This document shows, piece after piece, positions 9,157-17,929 of a stretch of DNA of 64,000 nt. Every line of letters begins with the position of its first letter. The stretch's first letter is position 1. Under the pieces are notes generated by a model that saw only the letters and a program-made list of their open reading frames with translations, did no database searches and was not told where the DNA came from. The DNA is from G963663365 sp963663365 (GTDB taxonomy: Bacteria > Hinthialibacterota > Hinthialibacteria > Hinthialibacterales > G963663365): positions 682,001 through 746,000 of the forward strand of contig CAXXIH010000003.1 of the NCBI GenBank assembly GCA_963663365.2, given 5' to 3'. The position numbers and the translations under genes are program-made.

Positions 9157-9251
9157 TTACGGCCGGGATGATGGCCGACCGATTATCGTTTACTTTATGC
9201 AGAGACAACTTGTTTTCTCTATGTTCTAAAATTACGTTCAAGTTTATTCGC

Positions 9252-10067
9252 TTAATGCCCCACATAGAATAATTCGTAAAGCGTTAAGAGAATTTCAAAT
9301 ACGATTAAGATGACGATATACCACTCCACACGAAGGGAGCGGCGTGTTTGGAGAAGTTCAAGCACGGTCGAGGCCGTGCGTGAAATCAGCTCCAGCTTGC
9401 GTTCCATCGCCTGTTGGCGTTCCGATATTTCAAACTCATCCTCCAACCGCTGGTATAGCCGTTCAAGGTTCGGATGCTCCCACAGCAATTCCGGTTTTTC
9501 GCGCACCTCCACACGCCAGACCATGGTATGTTCGATCAACAACGATTCACCGATATGACGAAGCAACTCCTTTGCGCTACGGCCTATACGGCTGCGTTGT
9601 TCCAACTCGGCGGCGAACGGCTCGATCATCTTAAATGTCTCAACCAACATGGTTTCATAGTGGGCGAGAATGACACTTTTGCAGAGGATGTCAGCCACGA
9701 GCTGGAGACGTTCAATCGATCTTTCATTTAGCACCAAGGCGCCGCTCTCGGGGCCTTCACGACTTTCTGTCTTGATTTCGATATCGATGGATTCCACCTC
9801 CGGACTGTCAAAGGGGAGGTGCACCATCGGCTTGAGTTGGTTTAGAAAACCGGCTTCATCAACGGGAGATACACCGAAGAAACAAACTGCGCCGTAACGC
9901 ATGAGGACAGCAATTCCTCCACCGCGCACTTCAACCGTTAGCGGCATAGAAGCGATCCGGCTGGAGCGCATGAAGTTTTTAAGATCAAGCCGGTGACCTA
10001 TAAGTGAAGCGCGAGCGGTAAGTGTTGGGCTGTCAGTGGCGAGAGTTGGCATCGGTGTAGAAAGCAC
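9252..10067 (-). CDS. RMD1/DUF155 family membrane-anchored protein
   Basis: A 271-residue protein resembling the RMD1/YagE (DUF155) family. It has an N-terminal beta region with IAVLMRYGAVCFFGV, a central helical region (IERLQLVADILCKSVILAHYE), an amphipathic SERQQAMERKLELISRTAS segment, and one C-terminal membrane helix (YIVILIVFEILLTLYELFYV). The molecular function of this family is not established in bacteria. Translation may start at the GTG (10067) or at ATG 10052. A TTGACA hexamer (10093-10098, minus strand) sits upstream with a poorly spaced TAAAAT (10073-10078). The gene lies 95 bases upstream of the amidoligase operon on the same strand and may be co-transcribed. Confidence 0.7.
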   Translation of the reverse strand: MLSTPMPTLATDSPTLTARASLIGHRLDLKNFMRSSRIASMPLTVEVRGGGIAVLMRYGAVCFFGVSPVDEAGFLNQLKPMVHLPFDSPEVESIDIEIKTESREGPESGALVLNERSIERLQLVADILCKSVILAHYETMLVETFKMIEPFAAELEQRSRIGRSAKELLRHIGESLLIEHTMVWRVEVREKPELLWEHPNLERLYQRLEDEFEISERQQAMERKLELISRTASTVLELLQTRRSLRVEWYIVILIVFEILLTLYELFYVGH

Positions 10068-10338
10068 GGTGTATTTTATATGACAGTATCATTGTCAAGA
10101 TCATCGTATCCGGCGCAATTCTCTAGGATTTTGAAATAGGAAACCAGGATTATGCCCCCCTTTTTGTTCAAATATACCGGGATGGATGGATGTGACCGGC
10201 TTTGCTACCTTTAAGAATGGATTTATAAGTCGGAAAATTAATGTAACTCTATACATTTGAATACCTAAGATGTATTTGGGGGCGAAGGGCCCGGAAGGGT
10301 CGTCCCGGATGCAATGTAACAACCAGGAAAGGTTTATT

Positions 10339-11628
10339 ATGACTCAAGACGCCAAACTTACTCGCCGCCGATTTATTTCGGCATCCGCCGCGGCTGCCGT
10401 GGCTCCAATGATATTAGGATGCGCTACCGGAAAGGTGCGCCGCAAATCGCCTAACGAGCGAATCACCATCGGTTTTATCGGTTTCGGGAAACGTTCCCGC
10501 AGTCTTTTGAACCGGTGTCTGGTTGAAGCGGATACCCAGGTTGTGGCCGTGAGCGAATGCGTCCGGGAACGGCTGGAACACGGCCGTAAGTCAATCGATG
10601 AGTACTACGAAGGCTTGTCAGGCCGCACCTTTAAAGGCTGCGATACCTATAATGATTTCCGGGAGATCATTGCGCGTGACGATATCGATGCCGTGGTTAT
10701 CGGCACACCGGATTTCTGGCATGCGATCCAAGCCGTTCAGGCAGCCGAATCGGGCAAGGATATTTATTGCGAAAAACCGATGGCATTGGTTATCAAACAC
10801 GGCCGTAAGATGGTCGAAGCGGTCCGTAAGAATGGTGTTATCTTCCAGACCGGCAGCCAGCAGCGAAGCGAGTTCGATAACCGGTTCCGTACGGCGGTCG
10901 AGTATATCCGCAATGGGCGTCTGGGCAGAGTCCACACAGTCCGCGTGGGTGTCGGCGGTCCGCCGCGGCCTTGTGATCTTCCCGCAGAGCCGTGCCCGCC
11001 AGGGACGGATTGGGTGATGTGGAATGGACCGGCTCCGGATCGCGGTTACAACGAGATTCTTTGCCCCAAAGGCATTCATGACCACTTCCCCGACTTCCGC
11101 AGCTATCGTGAGTACGCCGGCGGCGGATTGGCCGATTTTGGCGCGCACCATTTCGATATCGCCCAGTGGGCTTTGGGTATGGACAATAGCGGCCCTGTAA
11201 AGATCGAGCCGCCGCAAGGTACGGCGACCTCCGGTTTGATTTTCACCTATGCGAATGGAACGGTGATGCACCACGGCGGCCCCTCCGGTTGCACGTTTGA
11301 AGGCACCGAAGGAACGATCTATGTGGACCGTGGCGAATTGAAGAGCGATCCCAAGGGGATTTTGGAAGAACCGCTGGATGCAAATGCTCTGCGTTTCCAC
11401 CATTCGGAAAACCACATGCGTAATTGGCTGGATTGCGTCCACTCCCGCGAGCTGCCTGTCGCCGATGTCGAAGTTGGTCACCGCTCGGCCAGTGTTTGCC
11501 AATTGGCCCAAACCGGTTACGAACTTCGCCGAACCCTGCATTGGGAACCCAAACGCGAAAAATATATCGATGATGCAGAGGCCAACCTGCTTCGGGATCG
11601 TGAAATCAGAGCTCCGTGGAAACTGTAA
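10339..11628 (+). CDS. Tat-signal Gfo/Idh/MocA-family oxidoreductase
   Basis: A 429-residue NAD(P)-dependent oxidoreductase of the Gfo/Idh/MocA family. It opens with a Tat motif (LTRRRFIS), an Ala-rich h-region and a Cys in LGC that could also be a lipobox. The Rossmann motif is IGFIGFGKR. The family EKP motif appears as IYCEKPMAL, and GGGLADFGAHHFDIAQWALG carries the His residues of the C-terminal active site. Tat export of such enzymes is common in planctomycetes and relatives, where the folded protein leaves with its cofactor; the sugar substrate is usually unknown. I chose ATG 10339 because AGGAAAGG lies just upstream and the Tat motif follows closely; the earlier in-frame start would add 23 residues. 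Confidence 0.9.
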   Translation: MTQDAKLTRRRFISASAAAAVAPMILGCATGKVRRKSPNERITIGFIGFGKRSRSLLNRCLVEADTQVVAVSECVRERLEHGRKSIDEYYEGLSGRTFKGCDTYNDFREIIARDDIDAVVIGTPDFWHAIQAVQAAESGKDIYCEKPMALVIKHGRKMVEAVRKNGVIFQTGSQQRSEFDNRFRTAVEYIRNGRLGRVHTVRVGVGGPPRPCDLPAEPCPPGTDWVMWNGPAPDRGYNEILCPKGIHDHFPDFRSYREYAGGGLADFGAHHFDIAQWALGMDNSGPVKIEPPQGTATSGLIFTYANGTVMHHGGPSGCTFEGTEGTIYVDRGELKSDPKGILEEPLDANALRFHHSENHMRNWLDCVHSRELPVADVEVGHRSASVCQLAQTGYELRRTLHWEPKREKYIDDAEANLLRDREIRAPWKL

Positions 11629-11819
11629 TCTGAGTTAAGCCTATTCATAATCGGCAGTATTCAACGCCGGATGGGTGATTCGATGAATTCGGAAAATCTG
11701 TCCGGCGTTTTTGTTTATGCTGGGACGAGAGACCGGATTGCCAAATCCTATTGTTGCGGGTTAGGATTGTATGAGATTGAAGTAAAACGAATTACGCGAA
11801 GCATAAGGAATATCCCGTC

Positions 11820-13850
11820 ATGATAAAACTATTGGCACTTTCTCATTTATTGGTTGCGATGACATTGCCTAACGCGATTACGCCTCAGGAGATGACCGAT
11901 ACATCTCAGTGGGTGTCGGCGCATTTCGGCGGTACCGGCACGGACCGGGACGCGATGGAGCCATTTTTCTCGTTTGTTTATGGCGGAAGTTCTTCGAGCG
12001 AATTCCTCAAAACCTGGGAATTTAAACGGACCGAACGAAAACTGGACGGTTCGCGGACCGAACACACGCTTACATACCGGGATTTGGCGACGGGGCTGAC
12101 GGTACGTTGTGTGGGGGTGGAATATAGCGATTTCCCGACGGTGGAATGGACGTTGTATTTCAAAAACGAAGGTTCAAAGGACACGCCGATTCTTGAATCG
12201 ATCCAAGCGATAGATGTGTCGTTTGCGCGAGGCGATGAAGGCGAATTCCAACTCCATTACAACAACGGCGATGGGCTTTTCGATCATAGTTATGAGCCGC
12301 TACAGATTTCACTTGATAAAAAAGCGGCCAAACAGTTTGCGCCCCATGGCGGGAGAGCGACCAACATGGCTTGGCCGTACTTCAATCTGACGTGGCCGGG
12401 CGGGGGGCGTATTGTTGTTGTGGGATGGCCCGGGCAATGGGCGGCTGAGTTTGCTCGGGATGACGGGAAACTGCTTCATGTACAAGCCGGGCAAGAGTTG
12501 ATCAGGACTTTACTGCATCCCGGTGAGGAAATTCGCAGCCCGCTCATGGTTATGCAGTTTCATGATGGCGATTGGATTCGCTCGCAGAACATCTGGCGGC
12601 GTTGGATGATGGCGCACAGTATGCCCCGCCCCGGTGGCGAACTGCCACCGCTGGAGGTACGGGCTGCCAGTTCACGCGCCTATATGGAGATGACGCAGGC
12701 CGACGAAGAAAAACAGAAAATGTTTATCGACCGCTATCTGGAGGAGAAACTTCCGCTCGATTATTGGTGGATGGATGCGGGGTGGTATCCCTGCGGCGGC
12801 AATTGGCCCAAAGTCGGTACGTGGGAAGTCGATAAAGAGCGCTTTCCGAGGGGACTTCGGGCGGTCAGCGATTACGCGCATAAAAAGGGCGTGAAGATTC
12901 TGGTTTGGTTCGAGCCGGAACGTGTCGCGCCGGAAACCTGGCTGATGGAGAACCATCCGGAGTGGATTCTAGTACGTGGTAAAACCGGGCTGCTGAATCT
13001 TGGCAACGATGATGCTCGGCAATGGCTTACGGATCACATTGATAATTTTATCAACGAACAAGGCATTGACCTCTACCGCCAGGATTTCAATATGGATCCT
13101 CTCAATTTCTGGCATGACAACGATACCGAAAACCGTCAGGGCATGACCGAAATGAAACATGTCATCGGGTACCTGGCGTATTGGGATGAACTCCTCCGCC
13201 GTCATCCGGGAATGTTGATTGATGCCTGCGCATCCGGTGGACGCCGTTTGGACCTCGAAACATTGCGCCGCGCGATACCGTTATGGCGAAGCGATTATGC
13301 TTTTGTCTCCCGTGGGATGCAATGCCTTTCGTACGGGATGTCACTGTGGGTGCCGCATTTCGGCACAGGGACCGTGGCTTGTGAGGATCCCGGCTACTAT
13401 GGGAGCGGGCATACGCCGGTCGAGCCGTACGCATTCTGGAGCACAATTTCTCCAAGTATTTCATGCGGTTTCGATATGCGTATCCGCGATTTGGATTATG
13501 CCGCGATCCGGGAACTTTTTGCCAAATGGAAACGTCTGGCTCCCAATTATTACGGCGATTTTTATCCGCTCACTTCGCACAGCGTATCCGATGATGTGTG
13601 GATTGCGTGGCAGTATAATTTCCCGGAAACCGGCAAAGGCGCAATCCAGGTCTTTCGGCGCGCGCATAGTCCCTATGAAACGGCCCGTCTGCCGCTTCAG
13701 GGATTGGATGCAAACGCCGAATATATCCTAACCAACATCGATACAAATCAGGATGTGCAGCTAAGCGGACGCGAGCTGACCGAGCGCGGTTTGGAGGTTG
13801 TTTTGCCGGAAATGCCACAAGCCGCCGTGTATCTTTATGAGAGGAAGTGA
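11820..13850 (+). CDS. Secreted GH36 alpha-galactosidase
   Basis: A 676-residue glycoside hydrolase family 36 protein with a short hydrophobic leader. An N-terminal beta-sandwich is followed by the catalytic (beta/alpha)8 barrel with WWMDAGWYPCGGNWP and VKILVWFEPERV. The nucleophile is D422 in YRQDFN and the acid/base is D492 in LWRSDY, both in the expected GH36 contexts. The CASGGRRLDLE stretch is also conserved. A C-terminal beta domain follows. GH36 enzymes release alpha-linked galactose, less often N-acetylgalactosamine, from oligosaccharides. A leader implies periplasmic or extracellular action. AGGAATA precedes the ATG. The gene stands alone between intergenic repeats. Confidence 0.9.
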   Translation: MIKLLALSHLLVAMTLPNAITPQEMTDTSQWVSAHFGGTGTDRDAMEPFFSFVYGGSSSSEFLKTWEFKRTERKLDGSRTEHTLTYRDLATGLTVRCVGVEYSDFPTVEWTLYFKNEGSKDTPILESIQAIDVSFARGDEGEFQLHYNNGDGLFDHSYEPLQISLDKKAAKQFAPHGGRATNMAWPYFNLTWPGGGRIVVVGWPGQWAAEFARDDGKLLHVQAGQELIRTLLHPGEEIRSPLMVMQFHDGDWIRSQNIWRRWMMAHSMPRPGGELPPLEVRAASSRAYMEMTQADEEKQKMFIDRYLEEKLPLDYWWMDAGWYPCGGNWPKVGTWEVDKERFPRGLRAVSDYAHKKGVKILVWFEPERVAPETWLMENHPEWILVRGKTGLLNLGNDDARQWLTDHIDNFINEQGIDLYRQDFNMDPLNFWHDNDTENRQGMTEMKHVIGYLAYWDELLRRHPGMLIDACASGGRRLDLETLRRAIPLWRSDYAFVSRGMQCLSYGMSLWVPHFGTGTVACEDPGYYGSGHTPVEPYAFWSTISPSISCGFDMRIRDLDYAAIRELFAKWKRLAPNYYGDFYPLTSHSVSDDVWIAWQYNFPETGKGAIQVFRRAHSPYETARLPLQGLDANAEYILTNIDTNQDVQLSGRELTERGLEVVLPEMPQAAVYLYERK

Positions 13851-14088
13851 GGGGGAAAGTGGATTTTGAATCACGAAAAGGGCAAGAAGGGTACGAAACG
13901 TTTGCAGAGTTAGGTGGATAGCGGGAAAGTTTATGTGGAAACTACAGTGTATCACCACCTCTTGCGCACCATGTAAAAGATACGATTGTATCTATAGTAG
14001 ACAACGGCTCCGCAGGAGCGTCGCTCCCGTGCAGAATTTCTTAAGAAAATTCAAAACATTATAATGATGTAAATGTTTCATTTTAAAA

Positions 14089-14318
14089 GCGCCGGAGGCG
14101 CGAAAGCGAATAGCCCCGGGCAAGCGTAGCGCCGCCCGGGGTTACTGTCCCTCCAAAGTCATAAGCGCTGTAAGCGCGCAAGAAATTGGTGAGATTCGTT
14201 TTTTTCTGCGGCCCTTACAGGGCCGGGAGATTTTGGGTTCCTAACCCCAGGCGGCGTCTTTCCGCCTCCGGCGTCCAGACTATGCCTGGGGCTTCAACCT
14301 TATGTCCTTTCAGGACAT
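14089..14318. repeat. Cluster of six GC-rich hairpins
   Basis: Perfect inverted repeats follow one another. They are GCGCC/GGCGC (14089-14101), CCCCGGGC/GCCCGGGG (14114-14141), GCGC/GCGC around TGTAA (14165-14177), GCCC/GGGC around TTACA (14211-14223), CCCCAGGC/GCCTGGGG (14245-14291), and ATGTCC/GGACAT around TTTCA (14302-14318). Most loops are short, and small variants of CTGTAA/CTTACA/CTTTCA recur. The pattern resembles dispersed hairpin-mosaic repeats of PVC-type genomes rather than a single terminator. Confidence 0.75.
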
Positions 14319-14405
14319 GGTTTTGGTATTTGAGAGAGTTGGTAGATAGCGGGAGAATTTTTGAAGAGAGCGGATCTTGTTATTGCATCTTGCGCCTTAC
14401 GGCGC

Positions 14406-14433
14406 ACAGACAAGCGAGTTGTCTGGGCCACCC
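14406..14433 (+). repeat. Dispersed hairpin repeat (28 bp), copy at 14.4 kb
   Basis: Identical over 28 bases to 4147-4174, with the same CAGACAA/TTGTCTG stem. It is preceded at 14331-14357 by GAGAGAGTTGGTAGATAGCGGGAGAA, as the other copy is preceded by GGGAGTTGGTGGATGGCGGGGGAG. The shared order of two motifs indicates a common composite element. Confidence 0.85.
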
Positions 14434-14477
14434 GGAAAGATATACAATTAGCTATGTAAGATAAAGAAATTCTGTGA

Positions 14478-14503
14478 ATCGGTGGGTGCAAGCACCCACC
14501 GAT
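14478..14503. terminator. Perfect 12-bp hairpin between convergent genes
   Basis: ATCGGTGGGTGC, two A residues, then its exact reverse complement. It sits 70 bases past the 3' end of the minus-strand gene ending at 14573. It could stop transcription from either side, but no clear T-run follows in either direction. It may instead be another hairpin of the repeat cluster. Confidence 0.4.
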
Positions 14504-14572
14504 CTGCGAGTAGCGTTTGTATCGACAAAACACGGCTCATCCCGCCCGGGTACCCCGGCAGGCGAGATACTC

Positions 14573-16189
14573 TCACCGCTCTTGAACCAAAATCTGCAAC
14601 GGTTGGTTCGGTTTTACAGATACCGCGAGGCCGTTGTGCAGTTGCATGCCGGTGTAGGCGATAGGATCGGCTTTGCCGATTTGCACGGAATACTCAGTTT
14701 CGGGTTCGACGGTGGTCCATTCGGGAATGGTGTTCATACGCGGCCAGTCTTTTGCAAATCCCATATAGAGGCGGTGGCGGGGGATATCGAACTCTAAGAT
14801 GCCTTCCCATGGCTTGTCGGCCTCCAAAACAATAGCAACGCCCTCTTCAGTGGGGGCTGCGCCGAGTTTTAAATCCTGACGCCAAGGCCGGGCGAGAATG
14901 CCTTGGGTGTGCATAAGAGTATGGATAAGCACGGTGCGTACGCCATTGGCCTGAAGTTTCATGGTTCCCCAGAGTTCGGCGGTTTCAAGCGGCGCATCGG
15001 CATAAATGACATTTTTAGCCATGTCGCTGTTGATCCAATCGATGGCTTCGGGCACGGGAAGACGGTTGATGAGATACAATCCGCCTTCAAGCGAATCCGC
15101 GAATCCGTCGATGGATTCCCCTTCCCAGGGGTAACTCTGGTAGATGTCTTTTTTGAGATTGCGCAACGTCTTCTCAATCTGGCCCCGGAATGTATCCGTA
15201 CCGGTAGCCATGTCATAGCAGAGGAAGCCGACATAATTGTAGCCCCAACCATCGCTGAACTTGCGATAGTTATCGCCGAAACGTTGCTTTTCAATCTCGT
15301 TGTACATCATGCCGTCTTCATTGGTTCCCTTCTCCACAATTGTCTCGAACATTTTGCGCAGACGTTTGGCATAGGCTTCGGCTTTTTCCGGGTTGTGTGT
15401 GCTTTCAACAGCGAGCAAAAGCCCCAGGCCGCCGATGATTTCGCAACCATGGTCGCGCAGACGGTTGGGGTACCAGTTTTCATCGGAGAGATAATAATCC
15501 GCGAGCCGTTCGGCGTATTCCAGATATTTCGGATCGCCGGTCATGGTAAATAACCGCGCCAGGGCCTGAATCTGCTCGCCGTTCACTTCGACATTGTCCG
15601 AAGGGATTTTTCCATAGGGCGTATCGACGCGGGCGTGTTTCCAAATGTCATCTTCAATCCCCCGCATCCGCTCGAACCATTCATCGGGGCCGGTTATTTC
15701 CACGATGGCGATGAGCCCGTCTTTCACGTATTCGGATGCTTGGAAGATTAATTCATCATATTCAGGGTTTGTCTTTTCACCTTTCTCCAAATCGTATGTG
15801 GCGGGAATGCGGTCAACACAATTGCATAAGCGTTGCTCATCATGCAAAACGGCACGGACGGGACCATTGAGCGCATCACGGTCCACCGCCCAGGCGGCCC
15901 AGCAAAGGAACGGATAGCAGTCCGCGGCGGTATCCCGGTAGTTCCAACGCTCATCGGCGATATAGAGCCCGGTCTTGGGATCGATTTTGGGCAGCGCAAC
16001 TTCATGCAGCCAGCGGTGCACTTTGCTCAATGAGTATCCGGCGATCTGCGCGGACGCCTCGGCCTGCTTGAATTCGGATTCATAATCCTGGATTTGAGCA
16101 TTTACCTCGATACCAGCCGATAACATTAAGGCCATGAAAACTACGCTGACGAGGAATGTGTTGTGATGCCGTGTTTGTTCAAGGTTCAT
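14573..16189 (-). CDS. Secreted (alpha/alpha)-barrel protein, six-hairpin glycosidase-like
   Basis: A 538-residue protein with a signal peptide (hydrophobic FLVSVVFMALMLSAGIEVNAQ). The mature part is dominated by paired helices such as GEQIQALARLFTMTGDPKYLEYAERLA, GGLGLLLAVESTHNPEKAEAYAKRL and DSLEGGLYLINRLP. This is the pattern of six-hairpin (alpha/alpha)6 toroids found in glycoside hydrolases and lyases. A C-terminal beta domain follows. I do not recognise a specific GH or PL family, and no catalytic pair can be assigned. ATG 16189 is preferred because CGGGAG lies eight bases upstream and the leader begins there; a longer in-frame start (16246) gives an unlikely N-terminus. It is the last gene of a three-gene minus-strand unit. 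Confidence 0.6.
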   Translation of the reverse strand: MNLEQTRHHNTFLVSVVFMALMLSAGIEVNAQIQDYESEFKQAEASAQIAGYSLSKVHRWLHEVALPKIDPKTGLYIADERWNYRDTAADCYPFLCWAAWAVDRDALNGPVRAVLHDEQRLCNCVDRIPATYDLEKGEKTNPEYDELIFQASEYVKDGLIAIVEITGPDEWFERMRGIEDDIWKHARVDTPYGKIPSDNVEVNGEQIQALARLFTMTGDPKYLEYAERLADYYLSDENWYPNRLRDHGCEIIGGLGLLLAVESTHNPEKAEAYAKRLRKMFETIVEKGTNEDGMMYNEIEKQRFGDNYRKFSDGWGYNYVGFLCYDMATGTDTFRGQIEKTLRNLKKDIYQSYPWEGESIDGFADSLEGGLYLINRLPVPEAIDWINSDMAKNVIYADAPLETAELWGTMKLQANGVRTVLIHTLMHTQGILARPWRQDLKLGAAPTEEGVAIVLEADKPWEGILEFDIPRHRLYMGFAKDWPRMNTIPEWTTVEPETEYSVQIGKADPIAYTGMQLHNGLAVSVKPNQPLQILVQER

Positions 16190-16265
16190 CTGGAATTCTC
16201 CCGAATACGTGTCATGTAAGATAAAACATACATGAAATGGCTGCAAAGGTGGAAATTCCTATATG

Positions 16266-17894
16266 TTATCGCTTGTGGGGCGTGAGGTTTAACTCGCCCC
16301 GCAGGGATGCCCCCCGGAATTTGCCGTAGATTCCCTGCTCCCAGGTTATTTCTTCAAATTCTTTGGTACTGGTAAGAATACCGGATAAGGCATCTCCGAG
16401 CTCGACTCTGACCGGCGGGTTTCGATCCTGTTGGATAGACATGCAGTTATCTTCGATCCGGAAATGTAATTCCGTGGCTCCCGCCGTCCAGACCAGCGGC
16501 GCGCTCAAGTGACCCGGTATCTTCATTTCGATGACTGCGCCGTACTCTTTCCATTGGTCACCGGCGACAAAATCGAATTTCGGTTCCCATGCGCAGGGCC
16601 ATTTGGCGGAAGTTGAAACCATCAGCGAAGGCCCCAACGGGATCAGGCTGGTTACGCGTTGCCCCCATTGGTTGATGACCACACCGAGCGCCTTACACTC
16701 GTTTTCATAAGGATGTGTCGTGCTATCGGTGACCGTCGGATGGGTGAAGGCGCGTTTGACGAAGGTCCATTGTTCCAAATCCGGATGGTAGTTCCAAATC
16801 TCGCCCCACGGCCATACGCCCACAAACAATTCCCCGCCATAGATCGCCGTGGTTTGCGCTTCGCGGGCGCTGCCGCTGACACCGGGCATACGCGGCGGCC
16901 AACCTTCGAGTTGTTGTACGGATTCACCGTCAAACTCAAACAGCTCACCCGTGGGGTATTGGCCCATGAGCAGCCGGTCCTGAAAGTTGAGCATGCTGTA
17001 AATCTGGTAGCTGGTCTTTAAGTCGCCATCGACAATCGTGCGCCATTCACGTCCATTAAATGCATAAAGGCCGCCGATGTTGGAGCAGGTGAGCACATCA
17101 TCATGCAGCTGCCCATAAGCGAATGGATTCTCACCGACAAAAGGCAGCGTCATCACGATGGCTTTGGCTAGGTTGGCTGCGCCATCCCCGGGATGCCAGG
17201 GGCAGGCATAAAGTTTGGAATAGCCTTGCGCATCGGCGGCATAAGGCCGGTAACCTTCTTGATCCGCCCAATAGGTGTGATAGAAAAATAGATGCCCATG
17301 TGTGTAATAAAACCGGTAGTAACGCCCTTCATTTGGCTCGCTGAGGATTTCCTGTCCGTTGAATTCCACACGGCTGCCATCGAATACCAAAAGATTGTTT
17401 CCAAGCCGCATACGCGCACGCTGCTGTACTGCATCCGCTTCCCAACGCTTCTCAGCTGGGTTCCAGACTTTTAGTTCCGGTCCATCGGCATGGAGTTTTC
17501 CATCTTGGCTGAACAGATAGGTCCCGGCTAAATCGCTGGGGCGCGGCAACTGTTTGGATGTTTGATCTCGGACTGTATTTGCGGGCCGGATAAAAAAATG
17601 AACCGTGTGCCGGTCGCTCCGGTGATAGGTGTTGTAGAGTCCCGAAAATCCCGCCCCCAATGTAAAAGCGCCGTCTTTGGTACGCACCTCAAACAGAGAA
17701 CCGAAATTTTGCCCAAGGTCCTCGCCCCGGTCGATTCCGACCGTTATTTCTACGGCCGAATCTTCGGATGTCTTTACGGGCTCCTGCTGAGCCAAGACGT
17801 TGCTTGCCGGATAGCATAAAACAAGTATTAAAATGCTTAAAAATCCGAAACGTTTAAAATTGATTTTGTGAACTAAAAAATCACGATTCTGCAA
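16266..17894 (-). CDS. Secreted beta-propeller-like protein of unknown function
   Basis: About 542 residues with a signal peptide (FGFLSILILVLCYPASNVLA). I place the start at a TTG (17894-17892) because AGGAG lies seven bases upstream; the first in-frame start at 17993 would overlap the lectin gene by 64 bases. The body has repeated strand-turn blocks such as LLVFDGSRVEFNGQ, LHDDVLTCSNIGGLYAFNGREW, RLLMGQYPTGELFEFDG and GGELFVGVWPWGEIWNYHP, about 60 residues apart, as in a propeller. A final segment (LVWTAGATELHFRIEDNC) looks like a beta-sandwich. No enzymatic motif was found. It lies between the lectin gene (35-base gap) and the alpha/alpha-barrel gene (76-base gap), so shared expression is likely. 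Confidence 0.6.
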   Translation of the reverse strand: MQNRDFLVHKINFKRFGFLSILILVLCYPASNVLAQQEPVKTSEDSAVEITVGIDRGEDLGQNFGSLFEVRTKDGAFTLGAGFSGLYNTYHRSDRHTVHFFIRPANTVRDQTSKQLPRPSDLAGTYLFSQDGKLHADGPELKVWNPAEKRWEADAVQQRARMRLGNNLLVFDGSRVEFNGQEILSEPNEGRYYRFYYTHGHLFFYHTYWADQEGYRPYAADAQGYSKLYACPWHPGDGAANLAKAIVMTLPFVGENPFAYGQLHDDVLTCSNIGGLYAFNGREWRTIVDGDLKTSYQIYSMLNFQDRLLMGQYPTGELFEFDGESVQQLEGWPPRMPGVSGSAREAQTTAIYGGELFVGVWPWGEIWNYHPDLEQWTFVKRAFTHPTVTDSTTHPYENECKALGVVINQWGQRVTSLIPLGPSLMVSTSAKWPCAWEPKFDFVAGDQWKEYGAVIEMKIPGHLSAPLVWTAGATELHFRIEDNCMSIQQDRNPPVRVELGDALSGILTSTKEFEEITWEQGIYGKFRGASLRGELNLTPHKR

Positions 17895-17929
17895 TAGAAT
17901 GCTCCTATGACCAATCACTTCGCACAGGC

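Larger units (their letters stand above)
13851..14572. other. Non-coding repeat-rich gap between two convergent genes
   Basis: No protein-coding gene is supported here. The left part carries TGAATCACGAAAAGGGC (13874-), a style of tract repeated at about 46975-47020. It also carries a GAGTTAGGTGGATAGCGGGA copy at about 13909-13930 and an ACAACGGCTCCGCAGGAGCG copy at about 13993. The centre (14089-14318) is a run of six short palindromes. The right part has the dispersed 28-bp hairpin repeat and a perfect 12-bp hairpin at 14478-14503. It separates the convergent GH36 and alpha/alpha-barrel genes. Confidence 0.8.

Noticed and set aside
10618..11541. 307-codon frame antisense to the Gfo/Idh/MocA gene
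   Set aside because: Shadow of a well-supported gene, with no protein-like motif.
14903..15553. 216-codon frame antisense to the alpha/alpha-barrel gene
   Set aside because: Overlapped by a signal-peptide gene with a good ribosome site on the other strand; no motif found.
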